Assembly: GCF_018873765.1 (NCBI RefSeq)
Contig: NC_057921.1
Coordinates: forward strand, 68,747,557-68,811,556
Source: Telopea speciosissima
Taxonomy: Eukaryota; Streptophyta; Magnoliopsida; Proteales; Proteaceae
Length of the DNA stretch: 64,000 nt
Direction of reading: 5' to 3'
This document shows, one piece after another, positions 41,431-55,054 of this stretch; the first letter of the stretch is position 1, and each line of letters starts with the position of its first letter. The notes beneath the pieces were generated by a model. The model was not told the origin of the DNA. It worked only from the letters and a program-made list of their open reading frames with translations, and searched no databases. Both the position numbers and the translations under genes were made by a program.

Positions 41431-43154
41431 ATGAAAACTGAGATAGATGGGCTGTGGGTTTTCGCGCTGGCTGCGAAATGCAGAGCGTTTTCGTCTGATA
41501 GACTTTTCTCATCTCTCTCCTTCTTGGTTTTAGTTTGGGTAGGGATGGCTTTCCTCTTCTGGGTTTACCCAGGAGGCCCAGCTTGGGGAAGGTATTGGTG
41601 GAAAACAGGGACGAAACCGAAGCCTATACCAGGTCCACGGGGTCTACCTGTGTTTGGGAGCATGAACCTTATGGCCAGCCTCGGTCACCGTCGGCTAGCT
41701 GCCGCTGCGGAGCGCTGCGGAGGGAAGCGTCTCATGGCTTTCAGCCTGGGCGAGACGCGTGTTATAGTGACGTGTAACCCAGATGTAGCCAAAGAAATCC
41801 TGAACAGCTCAGTATTTGCAGATCGCCCAGTGAAAGAATCTGCTTACAGCCTCATGTTCAACCGAGCAATTGGGTTCGCTCCTTACGGTGTTTATTGGCG
41901 CACACTTCGCAAAATCGCAGCCACCCATCTCTTCTGCCCCAAACAGATCAGTAGCTCCGCAGGCCAGAGGTTCGAAATCGCTGCTCAGATGGTTTCGATG
42001 TTTGGAAGTTGTAAGGGAGAAATCCGTGTCAGAGACACTCTGAAACGGGCTTCCCTGAACAACATCATGTGCTCTGTTTTCGGAAGCAAATACGAACTCG
42101 ATTCCACAAACAACGAAAGTGACGAGCTGAGAGAGTTGGTTGAAGAAGGGTACGAACTGCTAGGGAAGCTCAACTGGTCCGACCACCTGCCTTGGCTGAC
42201 CGGGTTCGACCCTCAAAATATCCGGCTCAGATGCTCCAAACTCGTCCCCAAAGTAAACCAGTTCGTGAACCGCATCATCGCAGAGCATAGAGCTCGAGCT
42301 CAAGCTCAAACAGGGGACAACAACATGAAAGCCGCCATGGACTTCGTCGACGTTTTGCTCTCTCTTGAAGGATCTGATAAGTTATCAGAAACCGACATGA
42401 TCGCCGTCCTCTGGGTAAGTAGCATACCTAATTGGTAACCTTCAATTCAATTCTCCTCCGTCAAACAAATTATTCCTTCTGTTCTTCTTTAATTAAGGAA
42501 CTAACAGTCTAACACTGAACAATAATACTTTTACAGGAAATGGTATTTAGAGGAACAGATACAGTAGCAGTTCTGATAGAGTGGATACTAGCAAGGATGG
42601 TACTCCACCCGAAAATCCAATCAAAAGTCCAGGAAGAGCTAGACAGAGTGGTTGGGAAATCACGACGGGTGATGGAAGAGGATATCCAGGCGATGGTGTA
42701 TCTACCGGCAGTGGTGAAGGAAGTTCTCAGGCTACACCCACCAGGCCCACTCCTCTCATGGGCCCGGTTAGCTATCACAGACACGACAGTCGATGGTCGA
42801 CACGTGCCATCAGGGACGACAGCCATGGTTAACATGTGGGCCATCAGTCGAGACCCAGAGGTGTGGCAGGACCCACTGGAGTTTAAGCCCGATAGGTTCG
42901 CCACCAAGGACGCTGAAGTGGAGTTCTCGGTATTGGGGTCAGACCTGAGGCTAGCCCCTTTTGGTTCGGGTAGACGGGTCTGCCCGGGCAAGGCTTTAGG
43001 GTTGACCACGGTTAGCTTTTGGGTGGCGTCTTTGCTGCAGGAGTTCGAGTGGGTGGCATCGGATCAAAACCCGGTTGAGTTATCGGAGGTGCTGAGGCTC
43101 TCCTGTGAGATGGCCAATCCTCTAACCGTTCAACTGCGGCGTAGGCTTGTGTAA
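41431..43154 (+). CDS. CYP78A: cytochrome P450 of the CYP78A family
   Basis: Haem monooxygenase of the plant CYP78A family. KLUH-type members act in the ER and promote organ, seed and meristem growth through a mobile signal whose substrate is unknown. Exons are 41431-42414 and 42537-43154 (intron 122 bp, GT-AG, phase 0), giving 533 aa, the usual length. There is one N-terminal membrane segment (about residues 30-48), then the proline hinge [11 protein letters not shown]. The I-helix has GTDT (334-337), the K-helix EVLR (390-393), the PERF region FKPDRF (444-449) and the haem loop [10 protein letters not shown] with Cys 477. The family block [29 protein letters not shown] is split here only to keep it short: [12 protein letters not shown], then [14 protein letters not shown]. 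The intron sits just before the I-helix, as in other CYP78A genes. By memory it is closer to CYP78A6/8/9 than to CYP78A5. The gene is complete and undamaged; the exact subfamily member is uncertain. Confidence 0.96.
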
Positions 43155-43811
43155 AAGGCAAAGAAAGGCACATTTGACACAATTGTCTTATTCTTGTGTC
43201 TTTATTCAACTTCAAAGATGTAAAATTGTAAATTGTGTGCAGGCGTTGATTCCTTCCATCTCCGATCCAACCACATACGGTCTAGTCTCTCGTTGGTTTT
43301 TTTTTTGTTTGTTTTGGGTAGAATATGGAATCCTGTTTGGTTTGATATTTTTATTACCACAGTTGTAAATATGGTGAATTCGTGAAAGTTATACTAATGA
43401 AATTATATATGTATATAAACTACATTATTATTCTCTTATCCATGTTTCTTTCTAGTGTCCTTTGTGGTTTATTTTTCCAACGGCAATTACAAGGTTACTT
43501 GTTATTAAAATAAAAATAAAAATTTATGAGGTCACTCTTACGCCGTATTTGGTATGCATTTTGAAATAAATTTTGGGTTTAGAATGCATTACATTATGTT
43601 AGTTCATGTTCCAAGACATTTTGGAGGTCTGAGTTACATAAACGATACTACAAGAGACCAACAAAGACCAATGATAGAAATGACTAAGATAATTAAAGGA
43701 TTATTATCCTCTCCAATTCTAAAAGCTTGGCAGTGCTAATTGGAGATGCGGAGTAAAAATAAATATTGACACAAGGACCGTTGACGTAGGTCACTCCCAA
43801 ACAGAAAATCG

Positions 43812-43892
43812 CTTCCCTTAATTATATATATGGATGCTAACTGAATAGAGAGCCACTTCCCTTAATTATTATATATATGGATGCTAATTTAT
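43812..43892. repeat. 44-bp tandem duplication
   Basis: CTTCCCTTAATTATATATATGG and CTTCCCTTAATTATTATATATATGG, each followed by ATGCTAA, start at 43812 and 43856. Confidence 0.85.
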
Positions 43893-43934
43893 CCACTTCT
43901 CCTCTTCCTCTGCTATGACCTCTCACCTTAAAAA

Positions 43935-43959
43935 AAGTGGAGTTCTCGGTACTGGGGGC
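43935..43959 (+). pseudogene. short stray copy of CYP78A exon 2
   Basis: AAGTGGAGTTCTCGGTA followed by C-TGGGG matches the CYP78A coding sequence at about 42916-42940 with two mismatches, in the same orientation and about 1 kb downstream. It is too short to be a gene and is probably filler DNA from repair. Confidence 0.6.
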
Positions 43960-44560
43960 AATTCTCAAATAGTAGCCTAGTTTTTCTTGATGATAAAATA
44001 GAAAATTTCAAAAATAGGTCACATGTCAAATTTAGAAATTAACTTATTTAAACTATGTGGCTAACAAGTGTTTTTTTTTTCTAAATTTTTTAATGAATTT
44101 CTTATTCAAACAAATTCCCAAATCCATTTTAACACGTGGATGAACTAGAAAGGACTTAAAATCAACACATAACTAGATTTTCAGCCAAGCGACCCCATCC
44201 TAACTAAATATTACAATTATAATACTTATAATTTAACTATATTAGTGATGCAATATAATAATGCCATTCTTGTTTTTTCCCTTCTCCGTCTTTTTAAATT
44301 GTGCAGGAGTGATGTTTTTTAAATCTTAAGCCCCAAGAACATTAAGGACAATACACAATTAACAACTCCATAAAAAAAATTAAGGAATTCAAAACTAAGG
44401 ATTGAGAATAGAGGTCACCCACTACTTAAAAAGGAATTCCTATAGGTTATGAGAATTGAATCAAGATTATAACACAACTCCCTTTGATTCCCATTTGTAC
44501 TACTTCAGCAAATATAAATCAAGTCTAATACGACAGCTTAAATTTTTGAGGATCCAACTC

Positions 44561-44584
44561 ATATATATATATATATATATATAT
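44561..44584. repeat. TA microsatellite
   Basis: Perfect AT dinucleotide run. Confidence 0.9.
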
Positions 44585-44991
44585 GCAGAAATCTTGCGTA
44601 GTCAAATAAGGCTCTAATAACAAATATTCAACATTAAGTATCGTGTTTAATAATATGGTATTGATTTGTGTAACCATGGTCTATTAATTAGCTTTGTGTA
44701 CAATAAGTTTTTCAATTAAAAAAAAAAACTTAATTAATAAAATCATTTAAATTTCAAAATTAAAAAAAAACATATCTAATTACACTTGTTCATTTTAAGA
44801 AAGAAGTTACAAAGCAAATTAATATAATAAGCCAATAAAACCCAACAAGTTATTGGCTTTTACTAAGTAATACAAATACCAAAAGCTTATATCTAATCTT
44901 ATAACAAAAACATTTCCTTGAAAAAAAAATTTGCATATGAGCTTTTGATTGAAATGATTTTTATCGAAATTCTCTCCTTTTTTTTATAATA

Positions 44992-45532
44992 AACACTAGT
45001 AAAGTTGCACGTGCAAATGCACGTGTTTGTTTTTTTTTTAAGATAAGATGTTATTAATGGAGGAAGAATTGAATTTAGCTGAAAATTATAACAATTAATT
45101 GAGGGGGGTTTATCGATTGTTCAAGGAATAATGGATAATATTGTAATTTTTTTTTTTTTGGGTAAGATAAGATGGGATTATTTTATACATTGAAAAGTGG
45201 GGTTTTATACATTGTTCAACGAAAAATGGGATTATTTTACTCTCTCTTTATAATTTTTAATTAATAATAATTATCTCTTATTGACGTTATAAAACGTGAG
45301 AAAACTGAGTAGGGAAACCATTGGTCCATTCATTTTTATAAAAGAATAATTAATGTAACATTGAAGGGGATTATTAATGGAGGAAGAATTTAATTTAGCT
45401 GAAAATTATAACAATTAACAATTAATAATTAATGAAAAGTATTTTTTTGGACTTATTGATATTATTGAAAGGTATTTTTGGTATGAAAAGATTTGCCATG
45501 ACTTTTGAGTTTCTACATTTATAATATAGTAT
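44992..45532. mobile_element. possible non-autonomous element with a 48-bp direct repeat
   Basis: It begins ACTAGTAAAGTTGCACGTGC, with a GCACGTGCAAATGCACGTG palindrome-like start, and ends TTATAATATAGTATG. Such end words occur together in common plant repeats. Inside, TTATTAATGGAGGAAGAATT...ACAATTAA occurs at 45051 and 45371. Class and boundaries are uncertain. Confidence 0.35.
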
Positions 45533-45688
45533 GATATGTAATTAAAACATATATATACGATTAAAATCGTTACTCATAAATCATAATAACTAATTAAATA
45601 TTAACATAAGTTTTGAATGCAGACAGAGAAAATCTATTAAAAAATCTTTAAATTTTTTTTAATTACTTAAAACCAATAATAAAAGTAT

Positions 45689-46043
45689 GGGTAAATTACA
45701 CGTCACCCCCTGGTTTTTGAAAAAACTCAAATCACCCCCTCTACAGTAATGGTGTTAGTCTGTTGTTAGTTATTAGTGTGAAAGGACTATTTTACCCTTG
45801 TACTAAAACATTAGAATTATATTTATAATACTACCCTTCCTTCATCTTCGACATTGGTCAAGAGTATTTTAGGGATTTAAATTTATTTAACTGGCTGACA
45901 TCATCACTTGACAGCATAAAACTAACGATAAGGACTAATTTGTCATATTGGGGTCTAAATCAAGGGATGATTTGAGTTTTTTAAAAAACCAAGGGGTGAT
46001 CTGAGTTTCATTTGAAAATCAGGGTGTAATATGTAATTTACCC
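45689..46043. mobile_element. MULE-type MITE with perfect 9-bp target duplication
   Basis: The left end GGGTAAATTACACGTCACCC and the right end (inverse complement GGGTAAATTACATATTACACC) are extended inverted repeats of about 60 bp or more. The 9-bp flanks are identical: TAAAAGTAT at 45680-45688 and 46044-46052. A 9-bp duplication plus GGG ends fits the Mutator superfamily. The element is 355 bp with no coding sequence. Its ends differ from those of the Pack-MULE pair, so it is a separate family. Confidence 0.9.
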
Positions 46044-46124
46044 TAAAAGTATTTGATCTCTAATCTTTATTAAGTTCCATATAAAATGTTAGTAGTACCT
46101 CACAAGATGCGTAATTATAAAATG

Positions 46125-46266
46125 GGAGAATGTTCTCTGTGCCATAGTGCAGGCTATGCCCAGGCACATGGGTCTGTCACTCAAGGGGGCAGGGTGATCG
46201 TTACGCCCATCCCATGTACCTAGGCGCAGGCTGCACTGCACTGCAGCACAGAGAACATGCTCCCAT
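46125..46266. mobile_element. MITE-like element, family A, copy 4
   Basis: The left GGGAGAATGTTCTCTGTGCC and right GCACAGAGAACATGCTCCC ends pair over about 19 bases. The inner arms TGCAGGCTATGCCC and GGCGCAGGCTGCA pair less well. It is the cleanest member of the family. Confidence 0.7.
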
Positions 46267-46627
46267 TTTCCGAGAAGAGCGCCCCTAATAAAAATCACAA
46301 AGAAGAGAGGGCCTAGGCATGGGTTTGCGCATGTCAGTTTCAAAAAATTTTGATCCAAAAGGTAAAACAGTTGAATTGGGCGACGGTCAAGAAGACTTTA
46401 CATTGGATGTGGACCATGTGGTCCTGTCCTGGTATGGGTCCATTCTAATGCTAGACTTACGTCAACTGTACGGTTTTGCCCATTACAAATACCAAAGATC
46501 ATCCCACACGCACGCAAAATAAATTAAAAGAATAAAAGGTCCAATTAGCCATATAATTGATGCTTTAAAATGTTTAAATTTCAGAATTCAACACGGGATT
46601 AGTTACTATCAATTTCTTTTTTCTCTT

Positions 46628-46850
46628 ATTATATTATTATTATTATTATTATTATTTTATCAGATCCTACTGAAGACCCATAGACCATTAGAGGTGATAG
46701 TCTAAGAGGGTGGCCGGGTGACATATCAGCTTCAAGAGGAGAGGGTGACCAAAGGGGTGGGGGAGGAGAGGGGAAATGCAAAGTCGAATCAATGACCTCA
46801 ACTTTGGACTTAGACCAACACCCTACTCCATTGGCAACCACCACCATGTG
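46628..46850 (-). mobile_element. tRNA-derived SINE-like element with an (ATA)n tail
   Basis: Read on the minus strand, it begins GGTGGTTGCCAATGGAGTAGG...GTTGGTCTAAG (A-box region) followed by ATTGATTCGACTT (B-box-like GATTCGACT). A unique body follows, ending in (ATA)n at 46657-46628. The head and simple-repeat tail are the normal plan of a plant SINE. No target duplication was found. Confidence 0.5.
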
Positions 46851-49844
46851 CACTTCTCGATTTATATTTGAATTGAGTTGGAATGGATTGAAATTTGATC
46901 AGAGCCTTGAAATTTGGAAATAGGAAGAAGAATCAAAGACTTCCACATTTTTTTTTTTTAAGTTTTGATTCAAAATAATTATAGATCTTGCTAGAAGAGG
47001 TAAGTTTTATTGTTTTTCTGTTATTTTAGTGATTAACAAGAACAAAACATAATTATAAATAAAGATCAAAGATCATTCATGACTAATTTCAAAATAGGTT
47101 GTAAGAATTCTACCAAAAAATAGAGCTTGTAAGAATGGATACTACTAAGATTAGGGGTCAGCTAATTTTTTTGATTTCAGTCTGATTTTGAAAACATATC
47201 AAGGCAATTGGTGAATCATGGTGCAATCAGCCCATGTTTATTAGGAGGTTTCATGTTTGAGCCTTGATTCACCAATGGTGTGTCAGTGTTGCTCTCTAAA
47301 GCTTGTCCATTAACACTCGTTGTTTCTTGGTTTTTTTTTTTTTTTTCTCTCTCTCTTCAATAAATTTGATATTTGTCCATTCTTTTGTAAAAAAAATGAG
47401 ATTTGAGAGAACACCTCTCCAGGCCAAGCCTTAGGTGTCGCAATCACATATCAACCCCAACAATTCTCATATGATATGAAGAGTAATTCATTGTTAAACT
47501 TATTTATTTCTCATATGATATGAAGATTAATTCGTTGTTAAACAAATTTTATTATATTTTCCTTTCGGTTCATATTTCATTACATCACAGTTAATTGATT
47601 ATATTATTGCCATGACCACCAAGAGACTAGGAGAGTGGGAGACTTGACTTTGGGGCTGTAGGCCCCACGGCCCCCACCTCTCGGAAGCTTGAAAAATACC
47701 ACAAACCATCATCAGCAGTTGCATCAGTATATTTAGAATGCTTACTATGCTCTTACATCATCTTCTTCAATGTTTAAAATTTGAACCAAATAATTAAATG
47801 TAAAACCCCATCAACGGTTACTAATATTTGTCTGATTTTAGAATCTCAAAATGTAATTTCAAGCATGTATACCAAATGCAACTTTAAATGTTTTTTGATA
47901 TACAGTTTTGGGATACATTCTATGTTGATAATGCATTCTGAAATGATAAAAACAGTGAAAATAATTATTTTTTTATACAATATTGACCTAAAATTCATAT
48001 CAAATGCAGCATTAATCTAAGCAACCAATGGTAAGGACCTGCATCCATATCGGCAGTACCACAAAATACATTATTGATCTAGCTAGAATGCATTCTAAGA
48101 ATACAAACCAATCGCAGCCTAACTATGAATCTCAACATTTTGTAAAAATTCATTAACACCATTACACACCATATATCTCCTTCCTAAGCCGTCAGATTCG
48201 AATCCATTTTGTTCCCACTGGGGACCACACCCGTCCTTGTTAATTGTTAGTGCCACGAATCCCTCTTTCGAAGACCCTACCAAATAGTGAGCCAAGACTC
48301 AACCAAGCAAGACAAAATAACATTCCAAATTAATTAATTATTTAGTACAATTAAGACATTAATATACATAATATTAATCTTTACATCCAGAGAAAGAGGG
48401 AGTGCTAAGCAAGCTGGCTTTATCATGATTAAGATTGTATTAGAAAAACTATTTTGTCTTGATAAGTTTATAAAGGTGGTCCATATTATTGTACTACTCT
48501 GTGAAATATTGATGTGACAATTCTAACCGTTTAATTTTTAATAGATGCATTATATTAGTCACGTGTCCAATTGAAGGGATTAATTCAATTTGATACCCCC
48601 AAAACATTGGCATCCCGCGGTTGTTCAAATTGAAACACAACTTTTATATTTTGATTGGTATTGTTTATTCTTTCATAGTCTTGATTTACAAATTTTTTTG
48701 TTACTTGATTACTTGCGTGCTAAGATTTTAGATTTGAGTAAAGAAGTTGCGGTCTACCTATCCATAAAATTTGAGTTCATCAAAATTCGTCACATGACAA
48801 ATATTTGGTTTTAATTAAAGCTAACTATTTTGATGAGTCTTGCCTCTTTATAAAACATGGGAAAAAGAAAATTAACCAATTGCGTGGTTCCTGCACCTAG
48901 ACACAAAACCGTGCAAAATTACCATTCAACACTCATTGAACTAAAAAATCTCATTATATCAAATGCACATGTACGTAATGTTATTAAGCTCTACACTAGT
49001 GTGGCACTACATGAGCAATTAGCATTCTCATGCTCATGAAACAAATACATATCAAGCCATAAAGATAGGAAGAGAGTTACAAATAATAATAATTAGGAGA
49101 TTTTTTTACTGTACCTAAGTAATACGTGAGAGCTTGGTATGGTATGATGTCTGCGTAGAAGAGTTATGAAGGAAACTAAAATTGGTAATAAATTATTAGT
49201 CCAAATTTCCCTTCAACCATAATGAAGGAAGAATCCCCTCATCATGGTAATTGGTATCATCGAATTGGCATAGGAAGGGATAGTTTTGATTATGTAAAAT
49301 AAAGGATGGAGGTTAATGATGATATATGAGTCTAATCACATGGACACATCATCATTAAAGATGGAATGGATCAAGAAAAACTTGGACATTAATTATAAAA
49401 AAATAAAAATAAAAAAAAAAAAAAAAAGAAAAAAAAACATAAATGTGAGGAGGAATCCATCTTATTCGTTATTCTTTTTGTCATCAACAGCTGTTTTTTT
49501 TATTGGTTTGTGGGTGGAGGAGATGATTCAATCCACACAAATACAATCAATTAAGAGAAACATATAATTTTAGTTTCTAAATGTTGTTCCTTTTGTCTAC
49601 TTGTATAACCTTGGTGGACATTTTGCCAATGACGAAATTTGATTCGATGATCACCATTTCCACGAAAGTATAAGCTAAGGCATTATATTGCTATCTGTAA
49701 AAGGCACTGATGTTAACATGTTTCAACAACAAACATGGGTCCCATTTTGGGATGCGCTTGTAGTGCAGTGTGGTGATTGGTGACAGCCAGTTAATGGCCG
49801 GATTTCGCATAACACCAAGGAGGTCGATTGTTTTGTCTCTCCAT

Positions 49845-49933
49845 CATGGTTCGTAATCGTGGCCGGTATCCATGTATTGGATTGTTATCAGATCAGGGTC
49901 GTCAGAATTGGACCAATTTGGACGCATTTATCT

Positions 49934-49969
<36 letters not shown>

Positions 49970-50109
49970 AAAAAAAACAATTATTATTATTATTTTTTTA
50001 ACCTTTAACTGTAAAAATGAATTATTGGTATCGAATTAGGATCGGTCTCAATCGATACTAATCCAATCCAACCAATACCAATCTATTCGATCCAAGATTA
50101 CGAACCATG
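49845..50109. mobile_element. inverted-repeat element with CATGGTTCGTAATC ends
   Basis: CATGGTTCGTAATC at the left is the exact inverse complement of GATTACGAACCATG at the right, 265 bp apart. The interior carries GGTATCGAATTAGGATCGG-type words seen in the degenerate repeats at 29510, 61630 and 62766, which also show CATGGTT ends. Confidence 0.65.
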
Positions 50110-50859
50110 CTATGGGCCTCTATAGGACACTAGGACCAGGCTGGAAAAAAATTATCCTTTTCTCTCACCACCTTTTTTTTTTTGGTAAACCCCTTTCTCT
50201 CACCACCAATGATATATAAAATCTGAAAATACAAAAATATGAATATGTAAGGGACATATAATTGAATTTGCATTTGAAATCTTATACAACGCCAATCTAG
50301 ACTATTTTTTTGATATCCAACAATCATCAAATCACTTTTCCATTAGGCACCACTAATAAGTGTTTAAGTGTATAAATTCCATGGGGGGCTTGACAGTTAG
50401 AACAAACTTTTACAAAAAAGAAATATATTCCTACGAGGATTCTTCTCCGCACCTTCCATGTAATGAGTCAAGGGATTCACATTGACACACACATTCTCTC
50501 CTTTTGTTGTAGGTTTCTGAACTAAAATTTTGTTATAGGTTTCTCATGACGCTAGAGTGGGAAACCTTATCAACGAGAGGTTAGGAGATGGATTGTTGAC
50601 TACTATATTAATTTTAAGGAGGAATTTCCATGTGTCTTTGTTATGCGCTATTGCCATTTCTTTCATGAGTTATTTTGTTTATACTTAAATTACTAATTCA
50701 CCTTAAATCATGGAAGGTTACATTTCATACATGATACATTGTCTTTAGGTCATGGGATCTATCTAATCCCATGCCACCTTCATTGGTTGATTTTGAGTTT
50801 GAGAAGTGTTGCGGGTTTTCCCTATAATGCCACAATAATGGTAGCAAAAAAATTTATAT

Positions 50860-50862
<3 letters not shown>

Positions 50863-50907
<45 letters not shown>

Positions 50908-50930
50908 TTCTCTCTTTCTCTCTTTCTCTC
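50863..50930. repeat. long CT microsatellite
   Basis: A CT run of about 36 bases is followed by TTTCTCTC units. It is the longest dinucleotide tract in the window. Confidence 0.95.
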
Positions 50931-53826
50931 AAAGTCATTAGTTTAATGGAGAGTAATGTGTACAAAATGAATGAAATAGTATAATTGTATTTTTACACCT
51001 TCCATCAAAAAATAGTATGGCTTCTTATAATTAATTAATACTCATGATGGAAAGAAACTTTATTTATTGCTAAAATTAGTATATTATAAGTAATGATGAA
51101 TTGAAAAACCAATTTCATTCTTCAAAACACTAACAGAAAAAAAGATATATTTGTTTATAAAAAAAAAATAAATATTGACTATAAGAGGACCCTATTGTAT
51201 ATGAAGTTTGGGAACATAAATTTGTGCAATCTTAATGATATTCCTGATAGTCCAAAAGATTTTGCTTGTCCCCTTCATTTGCTACAAATGATAGCAATGA
51301 CTACAAAAGAGGTGGTTATGAGGAAAAAACAAAGAACTCAAAAACAAGCAATAGTTTTTTTGTCCCTTCGACGCAATTGTTGGTATAACAGTTGATCTTA
51401 ATAAATTATACACAAACAATAGTTGGACCGGGAAACTAACTTAGTATTATTTTTTGGAACAAAATATTTGTAATACTACATTAGAGTTAAATGATTACTA
51501 GATATTAAGATATTACCTATACAAATATATTCATATTTCCCTCTCTATTATATCCATGGAAAAATTATAATAGTATTTAAAATAAATAAAAAAAACTTCT
51601 TAGATAACATATTCATGCCATGATACCTCTATTTTACAAATTATTATTCATGAATTATTTTTCTCCTCATTTTTTCTAAACTAAAATATTCATATAAGAA
51701 TAGAAACATTATTATTCTAAAATATTAATATATTTATTTTTTTTCTCTTTTCAATTAATAAAAAATAAAATCCTAATCATAGCTAAAAAAAGGCAAAATA
51801 TAATATCCTGATACTAAAGTTTCATTATTATGCATTGGATAAATTAAATAGAGTGTACGTAAAGAAGAGATGATGAAGGTCATATAAACCTAATCTATTC
51901 TCAAGAAACTCGTTTCGAATAGATATCAAGTCTAATAATAGTGAATTAATATGTCTAGCATCTACTTACAATGAAATACCTATAGATGCTTAGAGTTTAT
52001 ATGATTATAATGTATATATATATATATTTTTTACATAATTAGTTTTATGAGGGCTTGAATGGATGTATATTTTTTTCCCCCTCAGGCTCAGGATAACAAT
52101 AACAAGAATATATAGGAAAAATATAGATACTTGTACAAAATAAAAAAGGCACAAAAACTCACTTTCAAAACTAATATTATGAGTTTTTAAAAGGAATAGT
52201 TACGAGTGACCTCTTTGGCAGATTAACTCAAGTAAGCGTCCGTCACACAACCAACCAACCAACTAAACCAAATGGCTGGGATCATGGATTGGCTTATCCA
52301 CTCATCATGGGCTAATAACTATTACTAGCCAGCCCATCTTTATCAATCATTTCTAGTTTTCTTTCAACCACAAAACCCACTTTTAATGAAGGCAAATTAG
52401 CTTCTTTTTCAAATTCATTATGGAGGTGAAGAAAACGAGATTTTTTGGCAGTCCTTTTCAGAGAAATCTCACAAGATCTCTTGTGTATGGCCAAAGTAGG
52501 GACATCGGGGCTTTGTTCAGTTTTCCATGTCGTTTTGGAAGAAAATAAAAAATTAAAAAAAAAAAAAAAAAAACCGACAACAACGGTACGCAAAAGGCTA
52601 AAACACTGGACGTGTAGACGTTACTACTAGCTAGTTGTTTGGTTGGGCTCGCTCGCTCGATTTGGTGCCATTAATTAGAGACATCGTGGGAGAATCGTGT
52701 TCAGAGAATGAACAACGGCAGTGATCGATCACTCACTCTAACTAAGGAACAATGCCATGGGCCCATGATGGCCCCATGGGGGTGCATTTCCTCCTTCTTC
52801 TTCTTCTTCTTCTGATGTTAAGGGTAGTAGGGATCGTCGACAATGACGTCCCACCGCCTTAATTTAATTTACAAAGCTATCCAAATGTAAATTAAATACA
52901 GTAGTGAACAGTGATAGAGACTTACAAATTAAGCATTACAATACAAGAAATTAATTAATTAATTAATTAGTTAAACTATTAATAGTATAATTAATATTAG
53001 TACATGTAGTTGTAGTTGTTGTACCTTATCTCCTCTTTGAAGACAGAGATAGACCGAAGGGGCGATTAGTGGTTATAATTAAGACTTAATAAGACCCTAA
53101 AACAGAAACAGGCTAATAACCCCAAAAAGACATACAAGACGACCATTGACTTTGTGTGTAAGGATGTATTTATATAAATAATATATATTTCACAATAATT
53201 TGATTGAAAATAAAAATAATTTTTTTGTACGGATAATCAATCAATCAAAACAGTATTATTCTATTGTAACGGTAGTTGAGTCTTGCCACTCCATATTCTC
53301 TCTTAATTACTAATAAGATTAAGATAAATATTTTTTTTGATAAAAAAAAATTAAGATTAATATTGGAGCTTGCTTGATATATATGCCTACTCGATCAATA
53401 TGGTATGGTATATCCATTATCCATTATCCATTATCCATACCCAGGAATGTGCTCCAAATTGGTGGTCTCCCTCCCAAGAAAAACCACGGCATGTGCCATC
53501 ATCATCTATCCAGTAGTTGTGCACTCTCAATGTATAATGCCCCCTACCCCTCTTGTATAATGCCCCATCCCACGTCCCATTGGTGCTGCCCCTAGCTTAA
53601 TTATCGCATGGAGGCGGTGTGCCTATCCCTCTCTCTCTTCTTATATGTTTATTATAGGTAAAGGTTCTCTAAACTGATCATAGAGTGTATGCTAACAACA
53701 CGTACTCTCTCTCTTTCTCCCTCCTCATTGCACGAAATCATCTCTTTAATTGCCCCCTTGTACTGAGACATTGCTTAGCTGGACTTGATTATATCGTCAA
53801 TGCTTCTATTCTTCTATACAAAATAA

Positions 53827-53873
53827 ACATAGGGAGAGGGTTCTTGAAGCATAGGGAGAAGGTTCTTGAAACA
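53827..53873. repeat. 23-bp tandem duplication
   Basis: CATAGGGAGAGGGTTCTTGAAG is followed directly by CATAGGGAGAAGGTTCTTGAAA. Confidence 0.85.
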
Positions 53874-55054
53874 AGTGGCATAAGAAAACACAGTAACAAA
53901 ACACAACAAAGAATAATCGAGGGAATGAATGTTTCCTATATTCTATCACTTTCCAATTATATATTTTTAATTTGAGGTGTGGAAGAGACATTTTATATTT
54001 AGCTTTTCCCATACTTTATACATATAGAAACTCAAAGATATGTGAATGCGATAGGAGTAGGAGATGAGGAAAACAAATTAAGATATAATATTTATATGAT
54101 CTTCTCTAGCTAAGTTGTTTGGCTCGTGCGTCTGGAGATTAGTGCAGTAGATTTAGTGTTGTGACTTGTGAGGAAAGCAATAACCTTTTTTACTTCTTAC
54201 CTAAGATCATTAAATAATATAACATCTGTTTGTAGACTTTGTGGCTTTCAATCTGTCCATGGAGGAGGAGGAGGAGGTGAAGTCTCTTAGTCGCTTTCTC
54301 CCCTCTCCAACGCCAAATCAAATTCATAATAAAGTCCCCAATAAGGTGAGGTGAAGGATATGTCATCGGATATCCCCATCTCTCCTCTCTTTATTATTCA
54401 TTCTCATTTCCTTGGCTTTATTGGGTCCTATTAATCCTCAACATTTCTTTCTACTCACCAACTCTCACCATCACGAATCTGGTGATTGGTTGGATATCAT
54501 ATCCTTTCCTTAACCTATGCTATTATTATTTTTTATTTCAGTCCTCTAATTATGATTAAGATAAGGATTAGCACATTATAATAAGACTACTTAAATTTTT
54601 TGAGTTCAGGTTGTATGTCTTTTAGAAACTCAAGTTATCTCTACTTGTCTTCTCTCCTCTGTTCTCATGTCATCTCAGTGAGACTCAGTGTATGCAGCTA
54701 TTGCTTGGTTGTGAGTTAATTGTGACATCTTAACCCGCAATTCCCACCTCTTTGATGGATCACATCCCAAAAATCGTGCCAAGTGGTATAGGTTATTTAA
54801 CATTCTAATCATCATAATTAAGGACTTTTATTTTCTACAACTCTTCTGTTTGATCATGAAGCAGAAGCATTCATTTTCAATCATTGAAAAGGATTGTCAT
54901 CTTAATTTTTGTTTTGTTAAATGGACGATTTAAATATTGAAGACAATCAAAATGGTTTCAAAATTCAAAAATGTTAAGACGCCTTCTATCAACCATTGGA
55001 TTGGCATGAAAGTCACGTGGTCTGAGTTGAACCTACCCACATTCTGTTTCATAT

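Larger units (their letters stand above)
43155..45688. other. 3' flank of CYP78A and AT-rich intergenic region
   Basis: About 43155-43420 is likely the 3' untranslated region. Beyond it are a 44-bp tandem repeat, a stray CYP78A fragment at 43935, a TA repeat at 44561-44584 and a 48-bp direct repeat (45051 and 45371). No gene is seen. Confidence 0.5.
46267..55054. other. gene desert
   Basis: Nearly 9 kb without a convincing gene. It holds a SINE-like element, an inverted-repeat element at 49845, long T/A homopolymers (49419-49436, 49942-49962, 52554-52573), a 68-bp CT repeat at 50863, small tandem repeats and very AT-rich DNA at about 51470-52200. The open frames are short and without domains. 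Confidence 0.55.
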